Source: Favolaschia claudopus (Eukaryota; Basidiomycota; Agaricomycetes; Agaricales; Mycenaceae). From it: 64,000 bases of DNA. The notes under the pieces were generated by a model, which ran no database searches, had not been told where the DNA came from, and worked only from the letters and a program-made list of their open reading frames with translations. Shown here in pieces: positions 45,447 to 57,080 of this stretch; within the stretch, counting starts at the first letter, position 1, and the number at the start of each line of letters is the position of its first letter. The stretch spans positions 2,542,001 to 2,606,000 of the forward strand of contig JAWWNJ010000003.1 of the NCBI GenBank assembly GCA_037176885.1, written 5' to 3'. The position numbers and the translations under genes were made by a program.

Positions 45447-46182
45447 CTATTTGAGACCGTACTTGTCCCGGTATACTTTCATGGCAGCCAGTTCTTCAGT
45501 CATGCCACTCTTCTCCAGCCAAGCAATCAAGTCTCGCATTTTCAAGATCGATTTGACGCGTCCTTCCCCGATAAGGCTCTCGATTTCGGTAACGGTGCTA
45601 CTTGCGCCGTCCTGTCCAACTTCTTCACGATCCAGGCATTGAACAACGCCTACGACTTCGCCACCGTTCGCCCTGACTGTGTCAATGGCGCCACGAACGG
45701 CCTTTCCCGAGGTCATGACATCGTCCAAGATGACAACTTTCTTGCCAGCGACGGGGACACCGACCATATTTCCCCCTTCACCGTGGTCTTTGACCTCTTT
45801 GCGGTCATAGGCAAGACCAACTGACAGGTTATGTTGCGAATACAGCGTCAGCGCGGTCGTCGACGCGAATGGAATGCCTTTGTAAGCTGGCCCGAAGAGA
45901 ACGTCGAAAGTGGGAAGGGGAGCGCTGGCAGACATTTGGGCGGAGACAATTGTAGATGCATACGCGGTCGACAAGATAGCAAGAATGGGCCCAGAACTCA
46001 AGAGTCCTGCATTGAAGAAATACGGAGATACACTGTATTTTCGCTCAACACAAGTTTTCGTACATGCCAGGTGTTGCGCACCGCCCAGACTTGAGCGTAA
46101 AAGAGCCAAATTTGAGGGCCCCGATCTCCATCGAGTGTTGGATGAGGTCTGACTGATACGAAGCTAAGACTTCGGTAGCCAT
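45447..46182 (-). CDS. URA5: Orotate phosphoribosyltransferase
   Basis: Two exons. Exon 1 starts at 46180-46182 (MATEVLASYQSDLIQHSMEI) and ends in LKFGSFTLKSGR; a 49-nt intron (gtgcgc...tacag) leads to VSPYFFNAGLLSSGPILAIL. Later motifs: DVLFGPAYKGIPFA (substrate loop), SVGLAYDRKEVKDHGEGGNM (flexible catalytic loop with Lys and His) and VVILDDVMTSGKAV (PRPP-binding). It ends KVYRDKYGLK, stop 45447-45449. It makes orotidine monophosphate from orotate and PRPP, the fifth step of de novo pyrimidine synthesis. Length about 225 residues, normal. Its start codon abuts the start region of the divergent potassium-channel gene. Confidence 0.97.
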
Positions 46183-49100
46183 GATGGTCAAGGGGAAGGT
46201 TACTGTAAGAAAAAGCCAAGGAAAACTTGAAAATCAAAATCCGATCTACCGGATCATCGGGCCGTCCCCCGCACCTTTGCTTTCATCCTCTTCCATCCGG
46301 TACTCAGCGCTTAGCCCTGGCATGCTCGTTTGCTTGGCCGATTATGCTTGCACTCCTTGCTGCTGTACTTTCCTTTCTTGAATTAAGCAAGAGGGCCTCT
46401 TCTCCTGACCTCGAGAACGGGCCAGAATCTGTGGCTTTTGATGCAAACGCAAATGCTTTGGGAAATCAGGCTAATAACGACGAGGACGAAGATTTGGACG
46501 GAGACGACATTACGCGGGACCTGGATGATGAATGGGACCGGCGACGAACACGGACATACTCTGAATCCTCTTCGTTTACCGTTCCCGAGAACAAGCCGAA
46601 ATCAACCTGGTGTCTTAAAATACGAAATTTCTTGAGCACAGAAACGTCAGAGCGAGATTTGGACTCATATATACCCAACTATCGATATACTCCAATATTG
46701 TCCGGTATCATTATTCCTTTCTCTATCCTTCTTGAAATTCCGGGTCTCACCGAGGCGGGTTTTGTTCTTGCTTCATAGAATTTCCTCTAAAATTACTGTA
46801 GAATTGGTACATCCGGACTGAGGACAACAAAACCGTTGAAATCCAGCCCAATCCCGCAATATTGGATGTCGGTCTTGCTTTCAGCATGGCCTGCGCGTTG
46901 GCTGCAAACATCTGCCTTGTGATCCGCTTTCTCGAGAAGAGGGTCAAGCTCATGACACTTGGATGCATCGTTTTTCTGACAATTCACGGTGCGCCGGCTG
47001 CTCGATAACGAATATCGTGCTAATTTAAAACAGACATCATCAACATTGTTACCCTCGTAATCTTTGGCGTCGAACATCGGTTTGATGATGGATTCACGTA
47101 CGGCCAGTCTTTCTGGATAACAGGTTGGCTTGTCAATTATCCTTTGCCGTTCCACTCAACTTGTCATCCAGTTTGTTCGACCATAGTTTCGACTTTCACC
47201 AACGTCACTTTGATCACTGATTTGCTTCGAACCCCCGATTTTGACAACAGCGGTGCGTTCCTGCCTACTCTTGTGCAGCACACGCTTGACCCTACTCAGG
47301 GAGTGGACTCACCCGTCGCCAGCGATCCCTCGTGATCATCGTCATTCTTCTTCTTTGCTACATTGCTCTAGGATCCCTCGCCCACACCTACCTTATGCAT
47401 CTCGACTTCATTGACGCCATGTACTTCAGCCTGGTTTCCATTGAGACAGTTGGTCAGCAATTTTTTTACTTTTGTCACTCGTTCTCTCATAGCTTACGCA
47501 GGATTCGGTGATATTCAACCAAAGACGACCGGTGCCCGGGTTTTCACTTGCCTATACGCTGCATTCGGTATTGTTCTCATCGCTCTGACGGTTGGCCTCA
47601 TGCGTGAGACTGTCCTCGAGGGACTGGAAGTAAGTTATCGCAAGCGGATGCAGGAGGTGCAGCATCGGCGGAAAATTGGTCGTTGGAGGCGACGAGTCGC
47701 GGATCGTTGGCGTGAGGCTGTGGAATGGCGTTTGCGTGACGGTGGTCATGCTGTTTGGGTTCGGGAGGACAAGTCCAAACACGCTGGGTTGTTGAGAAGG
47801 ATCCTACATGCGTTTGATAGGTTGATCCCGTGGCGGAGGGACAGTAGCTGGTTTAGATATGAGAATGGGTTGCTGTTGGGGCACGGGCTAGGAAATGGAG
47901 CCCACCCACGTGGGATGCATCTCAATCTGGAGGCGCTTTCGTGGAAACAGGTTGGCGGGATGATTTTGATTCGAAATTCATGATCGTGATGCTCACCGTT
48001 TATCCAGTTGGAAGCTGCAGCGATGGAAGCCGGAGTACCGCTTGATACGCTCTTGCCCGAAGATTTCATAGAACGGCACATGGCACGCGACGAGGAGCAC
48101 AAATACACGGAGCATAACCACCGACCTGAGGTAGCTCTGGACGCAACCACACCTTTAACCCATGCGCGTCTCGGACGTATGGTTTCGATGATCGGTTCCT
48201 TCGCTTTGGCCGTCCACAAATCTAGTCATCTTTCTGGGGATGTCGACAGCACAATTCCATCTGCTCAGAATAACAAAAGTGTGCCGCTGAAGCAGCCAAA
48301 CTCAGAGATGCTGCATTACGACGCGTTTCGCACCGGAATGGAGACGGAGGAGACCAAGGCATTTTACGGCCGATTAGCAGTGGTTTGGATGCTGTTCATC
48401 ACATTTTGGATGGTGATTAGTTCCTCAATGTGTCATATTTGGAACTGAAAATTAACGCTCGGAGTGCAGATAGGTTCAGTTGTATTTATGCAAACGGAAG
48501 GATGGAGTTTTGGAGTGTCGCTCTATTTCTGTAACGTCTCGTCCTTTTTTCTCATTTACCAAAACCTGACCATTAACAGGTTTCATCACTTTCATGACTA
48601 TCGGCTACGGTAAATACATCGCATACTCAGAGCTTCACTCATACTTTATATGCCAGGGGACTATTCGCCACAAAGTCCTGCCGCGCGGTCTTTTTTCGTA
48701 GCTTGGGCATTGCTCGGTGTGGCTACGATGACCATCTTGATTTCAGGTAATATTCTCGTCGATTTAGAGAAGGCTTTCTTACTTGAAATCGGATGTAGTC
48801 ATCTCCGAAGGGTTTTCGTCCAAAATTCACTCAGTTGTGCATGCCGGGATTTTCGATCGTGTAGTTGACCGATACCGGCAACGCGCGCAAGCCGTGGCTG
48901 TACGGCGGGGCAAGTCAAGAATCGCTTCTTCTCAACAGCAACCCCTCTCCCCAGAAAAATCTTCGGAAGACGCGATACAGGAGGCGCATTCCCGCACGCA
49001 GACACAGCTTGAAGCACTTCCGCAGAGAATTTTATCAGATGCTAGGACTTTTACGGAGCATTTGTCATACTTTGTTGGTTCAGGCAGGAAGGTTGAAGTT

Positions 49101-49485
49101 GATTCGGGAGAAGAGTTGCCGCCTGGATTACAACAGCTCATGAAGGACGTTTTGGGCGGGGAGAAGCTTGGTGAGCGATTCAAGCGGGAGATCCTTCAGG
49201 ACGAGGATGCGAGGCAGGTGAGCCGAACAGTCACATTGCTCATGATTGAGCGCGGTGATGCTAATAAAGGGTTAAAAGACGCTTTTTGCTTTGAGCATTG
49301 AACGTGAGTACTCTGAACTATATTTGCTTGATATGAGCTCAATAGTCGTAGACGCACTTCAGAAAATCATTGAGTCTGCGCAGGATGCCCTGCACGCCTT
49401 GCAGGAACGCGAGCGACTACTCCAGCATCATTCTCTCACAAACAGCACTTTCAACTCGGAAGAAATCATGTCTATAGACAGTTGA
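46181..49485 (+). CDS. Two-pore-domain outward-rectifying potassium channel (TOK1-like)
   Basis: The start is uncertain: an ATG at 46181 opens a frame needing a splice into SKRASSPDLENG, or the in-frame ATG near 46345 starts MLALLAAVLSFLEL. The core gives helices (LSGIIIPFSILLEIPGL, AFSMACALAANICLVIRFLE, LGCIVFLTIHDIINIVTLVI) and pore 1 with SIETVGFGDIQP. A long cytoplasmic linker follows (RKRMQEVQHRRKIGRWRRR). Pore 2 has FMTIGYGDYSP and the next helix FFVAWALLGVATMTILIS. The tail ends LHALQERERLLQHHSL with the stop at 49485; an intron of about 60 nt beginning at 49217 joins DEDARQ to TLFALSIE. Eight helices with two pores is the yeast TOK1 plan. Introns interrupt the filter glycine codon in both pores. 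Confidence 0.9.
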
Positions 49486-49701
49486 CGCATAATGCGGTGT
49501 ATAATACGTAGATTTACCTGTACAGATATGACGCAACAGATGCCCACTCGATCATGCGGAAAATCGCGCCGTAACGCGCAATATTCGCGGGTGAAGAGAG
49601 CTGCGAAGAGGAAAAGTCTCACACACGTGACCGTGTCTTCGACGACACGTCAGCGAATTTCTATTTTGGGCAAAACTCGCTTTCTCTTTCCTCCCCTCAA
49701 A

Positions 49702-50783
49702 ATGAGCGAATTGTTGGCTGAAATCCGCAAGATCCCTCCGGTCACTCGTGTAATATGTATCTCCCTGCTTGGTGTCTCCCTACCCGTCATGGCGGGCATT
49801 GTATCGGGGTACAAAGTCATCTACTCGTATTCTCAAACATTTGAGAGGTTACAAGTCAGCGCTGGGCTTTCTTCTCCGCCGGAATATGCCTGACAAGCGA
49901 CTTTATAGATATGGCGGCTATATACGAGTTTCTTTTTGGGCAGTGAGTATATGGTCAATCATTGGCGAGTATGGCTCATTGCGTCCAGGCAGTGGAATTA
50001 ATTTTATATTTGGTGCGCTACGCTTTGGCATTCAAAGTCTTGAGTCGGTCTGACGCATAATTCAGACATGGTCATGCTGTAGTGCGTTTAAATAACAAAT
50101 CCATGTTTCTTTGCCTCATTTCACTTCGACAGCCGCACCATGGATCAATTAGAGTCCGGGCCCTATGCTCGCAGATCTGCCGACCTTGCATGGCAACTTT
50201 TCGTGGCCTGCCTGGGTATTGTGGTTCGTCCTTGCTTTTTTTAGTTTGATTTCGTCGACGATTCTTATGTTGTCCATAGGTCACCAGTATCCCCGTCCAG
50301 TCCATGGTTTTCTTCCGTCCGTTCCTTCTCTGCATCGCCTACGTTGGCTCTGCGCTCGCCCCTCCCGGGGCCATGACATCGATCATGGGCCTCATTCAAC
50401 TCCCTATAAAGTACCTGCCGTATATTATGCTCGGCATGGATCTTCTTTTATTCGGTCCTGGAGCGGTCGCTACCTCCCTTCCAGGCGCCGTCGTCGGACA
50501 TCTGTGGTGGTGGGGCGTATGGGGGCCTGAGGCGGGCGGTGCTGGTGGTATACTGCAACAATGGAGTGGCGCACCTCAATGGCTGCGGGAGTACATGGGG
50601 GAGGGGAACGCACCGCCGCCCACTGCGAGGCGAGCGGACGGCTCGACTGGTGCGAATGCTGGAGCTGGGGTGCGCGTCATCCCTCCGAGGACGCAAGCCA
50701 CTGGGACCTCAGCAGGCGCCTCTGGGTCCACGACAACTGGCTATAATTGGGGAAGGGGAGGGAACAGACTGGGCGGAACCTGA
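49702..50783 (+). CDS. DER1: Derlin (Der1-like) ER membrane protein
   Basis: Starts at 49702, MSELLAEIRKIPPVTRVICI, with the first helix. Exons join to IWRLYTSFFLGSSGINFIFD, the Derlin signature (W-R at the first loop), then MVMLYRTMDQLESGPYARRS, ADLAWQLFVACLGIV, SMVFFRPFLLCIAYVGSAL, IMGLIQLPIKYLPYIMLGMD and LPGAVVGHLWWWGVWGPEAG. The cytosolic tail is Gly/Thr-rich and ends NWGRGGNRLGGT. Derlins are inactive rhomboids that thin the ER membrane and help export misfolded proteins for proteasomal degradation (ERAD). No catalytic Ser/His pair is expected or seen. Exons around 49953-50110 are very short (about 20-30 nt), so their borders are inferred from the family. Confidence 0.9.
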
Positions 50784-51022
50784 GATTCGGCTTGAGAACG
50801 AAAATCGTCTGACGCAGGGGTCTGTAATATGTACTATCGTATCGTAAGGAGGTGATCCACCGTCCACCCACTACCCCCGCCTCCCTTTTTGAGCTGCAAA
50901 GCGTAGTGCGTCCAAATATGGTAGCCATCACTTTGGTTTTGTTGCTTTGTGAAATTTTCCTGTGACTCGAATGTGACTCGTCGCGTCGCGTTGCCTCCTC
51001 CCACCACCACCCATTCTTCGCG

Positions 51023-53480
51023 ATGAAGTACATTCTCGTCTCCGGAGGCGTCATCAGTGGTATTGGCAAGGGCGTTATCGGTATGCTACTGGCCATCTGC
51101 CAGTTCCGCAGTTTTGAACGGCTCTAGCCTCCTCCACTGGTCTCCTCTTGAAAACGACGGGCCTCAAGGTCACAGCAATCAAGATCGATCCATACATGAA
51201 TATTGACGCGGGTACGATGCGTCCAACGGAGCATGGTGGGTGAAATCGGGTTTCTCTGCTTGTCCCAAAAAAAAATCTGATCTTCGTAGGCGAGGTATAT
51301 GTCCTGAACGACGGAGGAGAGGTCGATCTTGACCTTGGGAATTACGAACGATATCTTAACGTTACCCTCTCCCGCGATAATAATATTACCACTGGAAAAA
51401 TCTACAAGGAAGTCATAGAGAAGGAGGTTGGTGATTAGCTCCGTCCCATGTCCGCAAAACGTGGGCCGGGATTTTCAGTATCACTCATTTTTCCTCGACT
51501 GTAGCGCAAAGGGGATTATCTGGGGAAGACCGTTCAAGTACGTTTTTTCCGGCTACTCTTATTTCACAAACGATTGACTTGACTTTGAAAACAGATTGTT
51601 CCTCACGTTACGAATGGTATCCAGGACTGGATTGAGCGCGTGGCTCGGATTCCGGTTGACGATACAGGAGAGGAGCCTGATGTGTGCATCGTAGAGGTCA
51701 GCCTTCAGTGCTCTCAATCGTTTCTCAGAGCTTGACCATCCCTAGCTCGGTGGCACTGTTGGTGATATCGAATCCGCACCTTTCGTAGAAGCTATGCGGC
51801 AGTTCCAGTTCCGTGTCGGGCACGAGAACTTTGCCCTCATCCACGTATCTCTCGTCCCTGATATGCATGGCGAACAAAAAACAAAACCCACTCAAACGAC
51901 TATTCACTCGCTTCGCGGACTGGGATTGTTGCCGGACCTGGTCAGTTTCTCGTCATGCTCACGTTGCATTGTTTCATCGTTTTCTCTTTCCACAGATTGC
52001 ATGTCGGTTGCTAGGACCGCAGCCGCTGCAGCCGGCTACAAAAGAGAAAATCTCGATGTTCTGCCATGTCGCTCCGGAGCAGGTGCTCGGTGTACATGAC
52101 GTGTCTTCGGTCTACCACGTTCCCCTGCTCCTACGGTCGCAAGGCATCATCGATTATCTTCGCAAGCGACTCAATTTGCCTGCGCTCAACATCTCAGAGG
52201 TGATGGTACGCAAGGGCGAGACTTTACAAAAACGCTGGAAGGACCTGACGACCGGGCAAGTATTATCACTTGCACCCGTTCATCACACTCAACGATTGCA
52301 TTCAGGCAAGAGAGACTCTTTGATAGCGTATCCGTCGCACTAGTCGGCAAATACACAGACTTGAAAGACTCGTATATGTCTGTTATCAAAGCGCTGGAAC
52401 ATTCGGCTTTCCGAGTGCACCGAAAACTCATCCTTCATGTACGTTCTTCGCCTGGCGATATCGCTCGTTACCTGACTCGATTTCAGTGGGTCGAGTCGTC
52501 CGACTTGGAGCCTGAGATGCAGGAGTCTCATCCTGCCAAATATCATGACGCGTGGCGTGCCGTTGTTGGCGCGGGGTAAGTCCCGGCTCTGGACGTCTGT
52601 TCATCCAACGCTGAATCGGTCCCTTTCTAGCGGAATCCTGGTCCCAGGCGGCTTTGGTTCTCGAGGGACCGAAGGCATGCTTCTCGCTATCAAATATGCT
52701 AGAGAGCAGAAGATCCCTTTCTTGGGCATCTGCCTGGGCTTCCAGCTTGCGGTGATCGAATGGGCGCGCAACGTCCTTGGAATCTCCGGTAAGCCTTCCC
52801 CAGACCTTTCTACCATCGCTAATTGTGACCCATTTGTAGACGCTACGTCGTCAGAGTTTTTACTCGAAACGCCATCGCCTGTAATCATCTTCATGCCGGA
52901 GATCTCCAAGACTCATATGGGTGGAACGATGCGGCTTGGCCTTCGTCCGACCGTGTTTGAGGAGGGGACCGAGTCTTGGTCGCGTGTGCGGAAACTGTAC
53001 GGCGGGGCTGGCAAGATCTGGGAGCGTCATCGTCATCGGTATGAAGTCAACCCGGAGTACGTGCAGCGCTTGCAAGACAGCGGTCTTATCTTTGCTGGTA
53101 AGGATGAGAAAGGAGAGCGTATGCAGGTGCTCGAGCTCCCAGGTCGGTTATTTCTCGACCTCTTTTTTTTTTCTCGGCCATACTCACTGTACTCGTCTGC
53201 AGATCACCCGTTCTTCGTCGGGCTCCAGGCTCACCCCGAGTTCTGCACGCGTCCCTTGAACCCATCCCCACCATTCTTGGGCTTCGTCGCAGCGGCGTCT
53301 GGGCCGGCTGTGTTTGAGGAACAGGCCGACTACCAGCTGCGCTCGTTCACGCCTCCCCACCCTGAAGGCTCGATGGTAGCGGAAGCTGTCCTGCGACTGG
53401 GTATCCCCGTCGCGCATGGCAAGGAGAAGATTTTGATTAATGGGAGCGGTGAGGCTGGGGTTCAGGTTAATGGACATTGA
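51023..53480 (+). CDS. URA7: CTP synthase (glutamine hydrolysing)
   Basis: Starts at 51023: [18 protein letters not shown] contains the nucleotide-binding loop, split by an intron. Then [77 protein letters not shown] and [17 protein letters not shown] belong to the synthetase half. The C-terminal class I glutaminase half has [16 protein letters not shown], the nucleophile Cys in [19 protein letters not shown], and the His/Glu pair in [19 protein letters not shown]. It ends [10 protein letters not shown]. It makes CTP from UTP, ATP and glutamine as filament-forming tetramers. About ten introns. The short extension after the glutaminase site is usual in fungi. It lies 240 bp downstream of the Derlin gene on the same strand. 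Confidence 0.97.
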
Positions 53481-54104
53481 ATGCTTGCTTTATCGTCCGA
53501 ATCGTGCATCTGGTTTCTGGTTTCCGCATACTTACATACAATCTGCTCAGGCATGCATCTACAGTCTATATAGAACCACCACTACTCATCTGTATCATTA
53601 CCCAGCATTATGAACACGATCCGCAATGTAGCTCTAGGAAGCCCCACCCACTATTTTTTCCCCCCAATTTGATTTGTTGTGGTTGTTTGGCGATTATTTC
53701 CTTTTTGGGGCTTCGTTCACTAGTTTCATGTTCTCAAAGTCTTTGCAGGAGGGCTCTGTCCACAGGTCTACACATGAACCTATTGATCGTTCTTCAGGAA
53801 GTCTGGGACACATCTGGGGTTCAATTCGGCGCTATAGTCAATACCACCAACCGACAACCGTTAACTTGCTGAAGCTTGGTGATCGTACTTGACTTCGTCG
53901 ACTCTCAGGAAGTAACTGTACAGTAAGACAAGAAGCAGCAAAACTTCTCATCAACTGTCTCTGGTTCTATGGCAAAATATACTGCCCAGAAGGCTCAAAG
54001 AACAGGTGTATTCCGTCTCCTTAGTAGGACCCGAAACAAACTTGGATGCTCAGCGGAGGCAATGGCAAAGGTCGTCATCTCTGAGTCTTTATGGCTGGTC
54101 GCAA
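53481..54104. other. Intergenic, 3' flank of CTP synthase
   Basis: 0.6 kb without coding evidence up to the outer mobile element. The last bases (54097-54104, ggtcgcaa) are the left copy of the element's target duplication. Confidence 0.5.
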
Positions 54105-54514
54105 TAGGGTTGCGGAAAAAAGTCCCAGGGGTACAACAAATTCGGTAATTTACCACCCAGAATTTTGGCTGGGTGCAACTATTGTAATTTACCGTGTAAT
54201 TTACCTTTTTGCACCATTATCACGTGATTACGTGATCCTGCCAATTTCCGCCGTTTTCTGGTCGTTTTTTGAAAAATTTCCTTTGGTTACTTGCTGGATC
54301 TCTACTATCTGCACCTACAATCAGGTAAACAATGAAGTGCTTCACAATAGACTGAGCAACTTCAAGAAACAATCTGGCGCCAGAATTGATTGCTGATCCT
54401 TGATCGTGGTTTGCAACCTTTGCCGCATTTGCGGATTGAAGCCGGCGGCACGGTAAAATCTTAAGATATTCGATCCTCACGCGATACTTGAGTGTGCATA
54501 GACCAAAGGGAGAT

Positions 54515-56900
54515 AGGCCCCCGGCTACTCCCTATGAGGTCGGTCCGCCCATTTGGGCAGATTTACCCTACGAATTTCGGGCGGTTGGGGGCAGATTTAC
54601 CCTATGGCGGACCGACTAAATAAAAAATATATTAAAAATATTTGTGCGCTATTTTTTTCCGTTTTTTCGACCTGCGCCGCCTTCCTTGTGCTTCTGCGCG
54701 CCCTTCACCGCCTTCCCTGTGTCCTTCCGAGGAGGTTTCCGCCCAGAATCGGTTTTACGCTTCTTCGCGGCCGCTTTGGCGCCCCGAGGAGGTCTGGGTT
54801 TCCTCTTTTTGCTCCCGGCTTCGTGCTCAACATAGTCTTCTTCTTCCTCTGAAAACGTCTCGTCGTCGCCGTGGGCCGCAACATGTAAGGTTCGCCGCGA
54901 TTCCTCGGAAGTCAGCTTTACCCAACACTCCCACCCACTATCACCTCCAGATAACGCGAATGTCTCGACGCCGTCCTGAGATTCAAGTACCCGCAAACCA
55001 GCGCCACTCATCAAGTAGACAAGCTCTGAGATCGGGGCGTGTGTGAACAAGGCAAGACCGGGATTCCCCAAGCTGTTTGAGGGGGCGATGTGATGAAAGA
55101 AATTGCGACCGATGTAGAGCTGTAAAATTAATGAGCCCAATGAATGTGAATCATCTTGATGAGAACGTACCTGCTCGTAGACTTCAAGACTCAAATAGCT
55201 CAACCCGTCGACAGTTTCGGCATCGGTGAAACTGTCATGCTTCCCAGACACTGAGCCGTAGCGATAAATCCCTTTGACTTTGCCCAAATAAATTCGCAGT
55301 TGGCTTCGCATAATCACGAGGGATTCGAGTCGGAGTGGGGTCAGGCTGTTGATACCACGAGTCTTGATGTGCGGTACTAGAGAGCTGGCATTAGATACGT
55401 CGTGGAAAGACAATGAATTGAGTGTACCGACGAGGTCGCCCAGGGTGGTGTACAAATTGCAGCCCATCTTCCACTCAACCGGTGGCCCTGCTGCTATCCA
55501 TCGGCGGAAGCGAGCTTTTTGAAACGCCGTGTCGTTGCGCAAACCTTCGCTTTGTTCCACGGCTTCCTTGAGCTGGTGAGACGCGTGGTTGAGGGAGAAT
55601 TTTCCGTCCTATGAACTTCTTCGGTCGCGAGCCATAAACATACGAATCTCCTGTTGCGTTGATTAGAATTTGTTATATTCGCATTCATGACTCGATTTAC
55701 CGTATCCAAACGATCTATCCGAAAAATTGACCATAAATGCCATCCAGTGGTTCCCGTTGTAGTGAATAGGGAAGAACATTCGAGTTTTGCCTCCGTTTAT
55801 TTCCGCAACAATTTCCTCCAGGTATGTCTGAGGTTTCGTGCCATATTTTGATAGGCGGGTCAGATAGAACTGGAATGCGAGGGGAGCGATGAGGGTAGAT
55901 GTCGCAAGCCGAGAATCTGCTGATACACGCGACTTGATATCACGCATCATTTCGTCGATGATTCCGCCAGAGAGCCATTCATCGGCGAGCAGTCGCGTCC
56001 AGTCCAACTGTCCGTCAGATGCTCCAGCATGTTGGGTATTCCAAGAAACGTGTTGAAGTAGATATTTTTCGGCGGGTGGGAGCCAATTGCGACTGTCAGC
56101 CCACTTTTGCTGTGCTGCTCGAAGCTCGATAATTTTGCGGAAGTAATGCGGACTCCAGAGAGGAAGGCGTTGGGAGAGATCAAAGGGGTTGATAATGGAT
56201 TGAACGCCGTCAAGCCAGGCTTGAGAGATGTCTTGTTCCAATTGGCGGACCGATTCAAGAGACGGAACCGATTTGATGGCCCAAAGGTCATTTTCTTCGC
56301 AATTCGGAGGGTCAAAGCTGAACCAAGATAATTTGAACCGTGAGAGAACGTCCCGTGAGTTTTCCGCGATATCTGGCAGTCGAACGGCAAGCAAACGGCA
56401 AGAAAGTCGGCCACAGCCATGTCGTCCATCGGTAATTGCCTGATCACGGACGTAGGAAGCTCCCGCGCAGCCTTGCAGGCCGCAGAGACCTGTCTCGGCA
56501 CGTCTTTATAGAGCTTCCTCTGGCCAATCCAGTCTGCAGGAACAAAGGCCGGCAGAGCTTCCTCGGATTCGCTGTCGATTTCCATCACAGAAGGCTGGAC
56601 GGGGGGCATGGAAAAAAGTGTGGTAATTATTTGTGTATAATTGACAAGGCTGGAGTTGTTTGGCATAAGCGTTAACATGTGGCCGTCGGCCGTCGCGCTA
56701 CTGTCGGGCTCGCAACGGCGGTCTCCGAGTCTCGTAAGATGTCGGATGGGCGCCCAACGGGGCTCAGATTTACCCTATTTCCGGACCGACCTCGCCCAAT
56801 TGGAGGCAGATTTACCCTATTTCCCGGACCCAAAATCACGATTTTTCGAGGCAGATTTACCCTATTCCGGACCGACCTCATAGGGAGTAGCCGGGGGCCT
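54515..56900. mobile_element. Inner TIR element carrying an Ulp1-like gene
   Basis: 2386 bp. The terminal 33 bp (54515-54547, beginning aggcccccggctactcccta) are repeated exactly inverted at 56868-56900. The 8-bp duplication agggagat flanks it at 54507-54514 and 56901-56908, inside the outer element. Five copies of cagatttaccctay lie near the ends (two left, three right), all in the same orientation, together with extra cggaccga words. The only gene is the minus-strand Ulp1-like frame; there is no room for a transposase. The superfamily is unassigned: 8-bp duplications fit hAT and KDZ elements. Confidence 0.92.
54649..56609 (-). pseudogene. Ulp1/SENP-like cysteine peptidase-related gene of the inner element, frame-disrupted
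   Basis: Start at 56607-56609 (MPPVQPSVMEIDSESEEALP). The first frame runs to ADFLAV; an 11-bp tandem duplication (56381-56391 and 56392-56402, cgaacggcaag/caaacggcaag) then moves the reading to another frame, which continues SRFKLSWFSFDPPNCEEND and LLADEWLSGGIIDEMMRDIK. The peptidase core has MFFPIHYNGNHWMAFMVNF, with the catalytic His at 55747-55749. An intron then gives FGYGDS with the acidic residue. The expected Q...C-G nucleophile segment is not visible after it. The C-terminal part ends in a long Lys/Arg-rich tail (RKPRPPRGAKAAAKKRKT) suited to nuclear location or DNA binding. Ulp1 enzymes process SUMO-like modifiers. This copy probably has no peptidase activity. Confidence 0.75.
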
Positions 56901-57080
56901 AGGGAGATCTACTGGAATCCACAGCAGCCGAGGTCCCTCATCATGTGAGCAAGGTGTTGGTGGTATATTACAGCGCGTTTTTGGGGAGAGGTAACAAATA
57001 GGTAATTTACCTGTCACGTGACCGAGGTAAATTACAATATTAATTTACCACCGAGTTTTTTCCGCAACCCTAGGTCGCAA

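Larger units (their letters stand above)
54105..57072. mobile_element. Outer TIR element (hAT-like MITE), interrupted by a second element
   Basis: The ends are inverted: tagggttgcggaaaaaa at 54105-54121, and its exact reverse complement closes at 57072. Both sides are flanked by the same 8 bp, ggtcgcaa (54097-54104 and 57073-57080). Without the insert the element is about 0.57 kb, with no coding capacity. Near both ends lie repeated ggtaatttacc / gtaaattac words (54144, 54183, 54195, 57001, 57026, 57041) and, on the left, a 7-bp stem hairpin (54154-54175). An 8-bp duplication and a TAGGG terminus are typical of hAT-derived miniature elements; assignment is by these features only. Confidence 0.85.
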
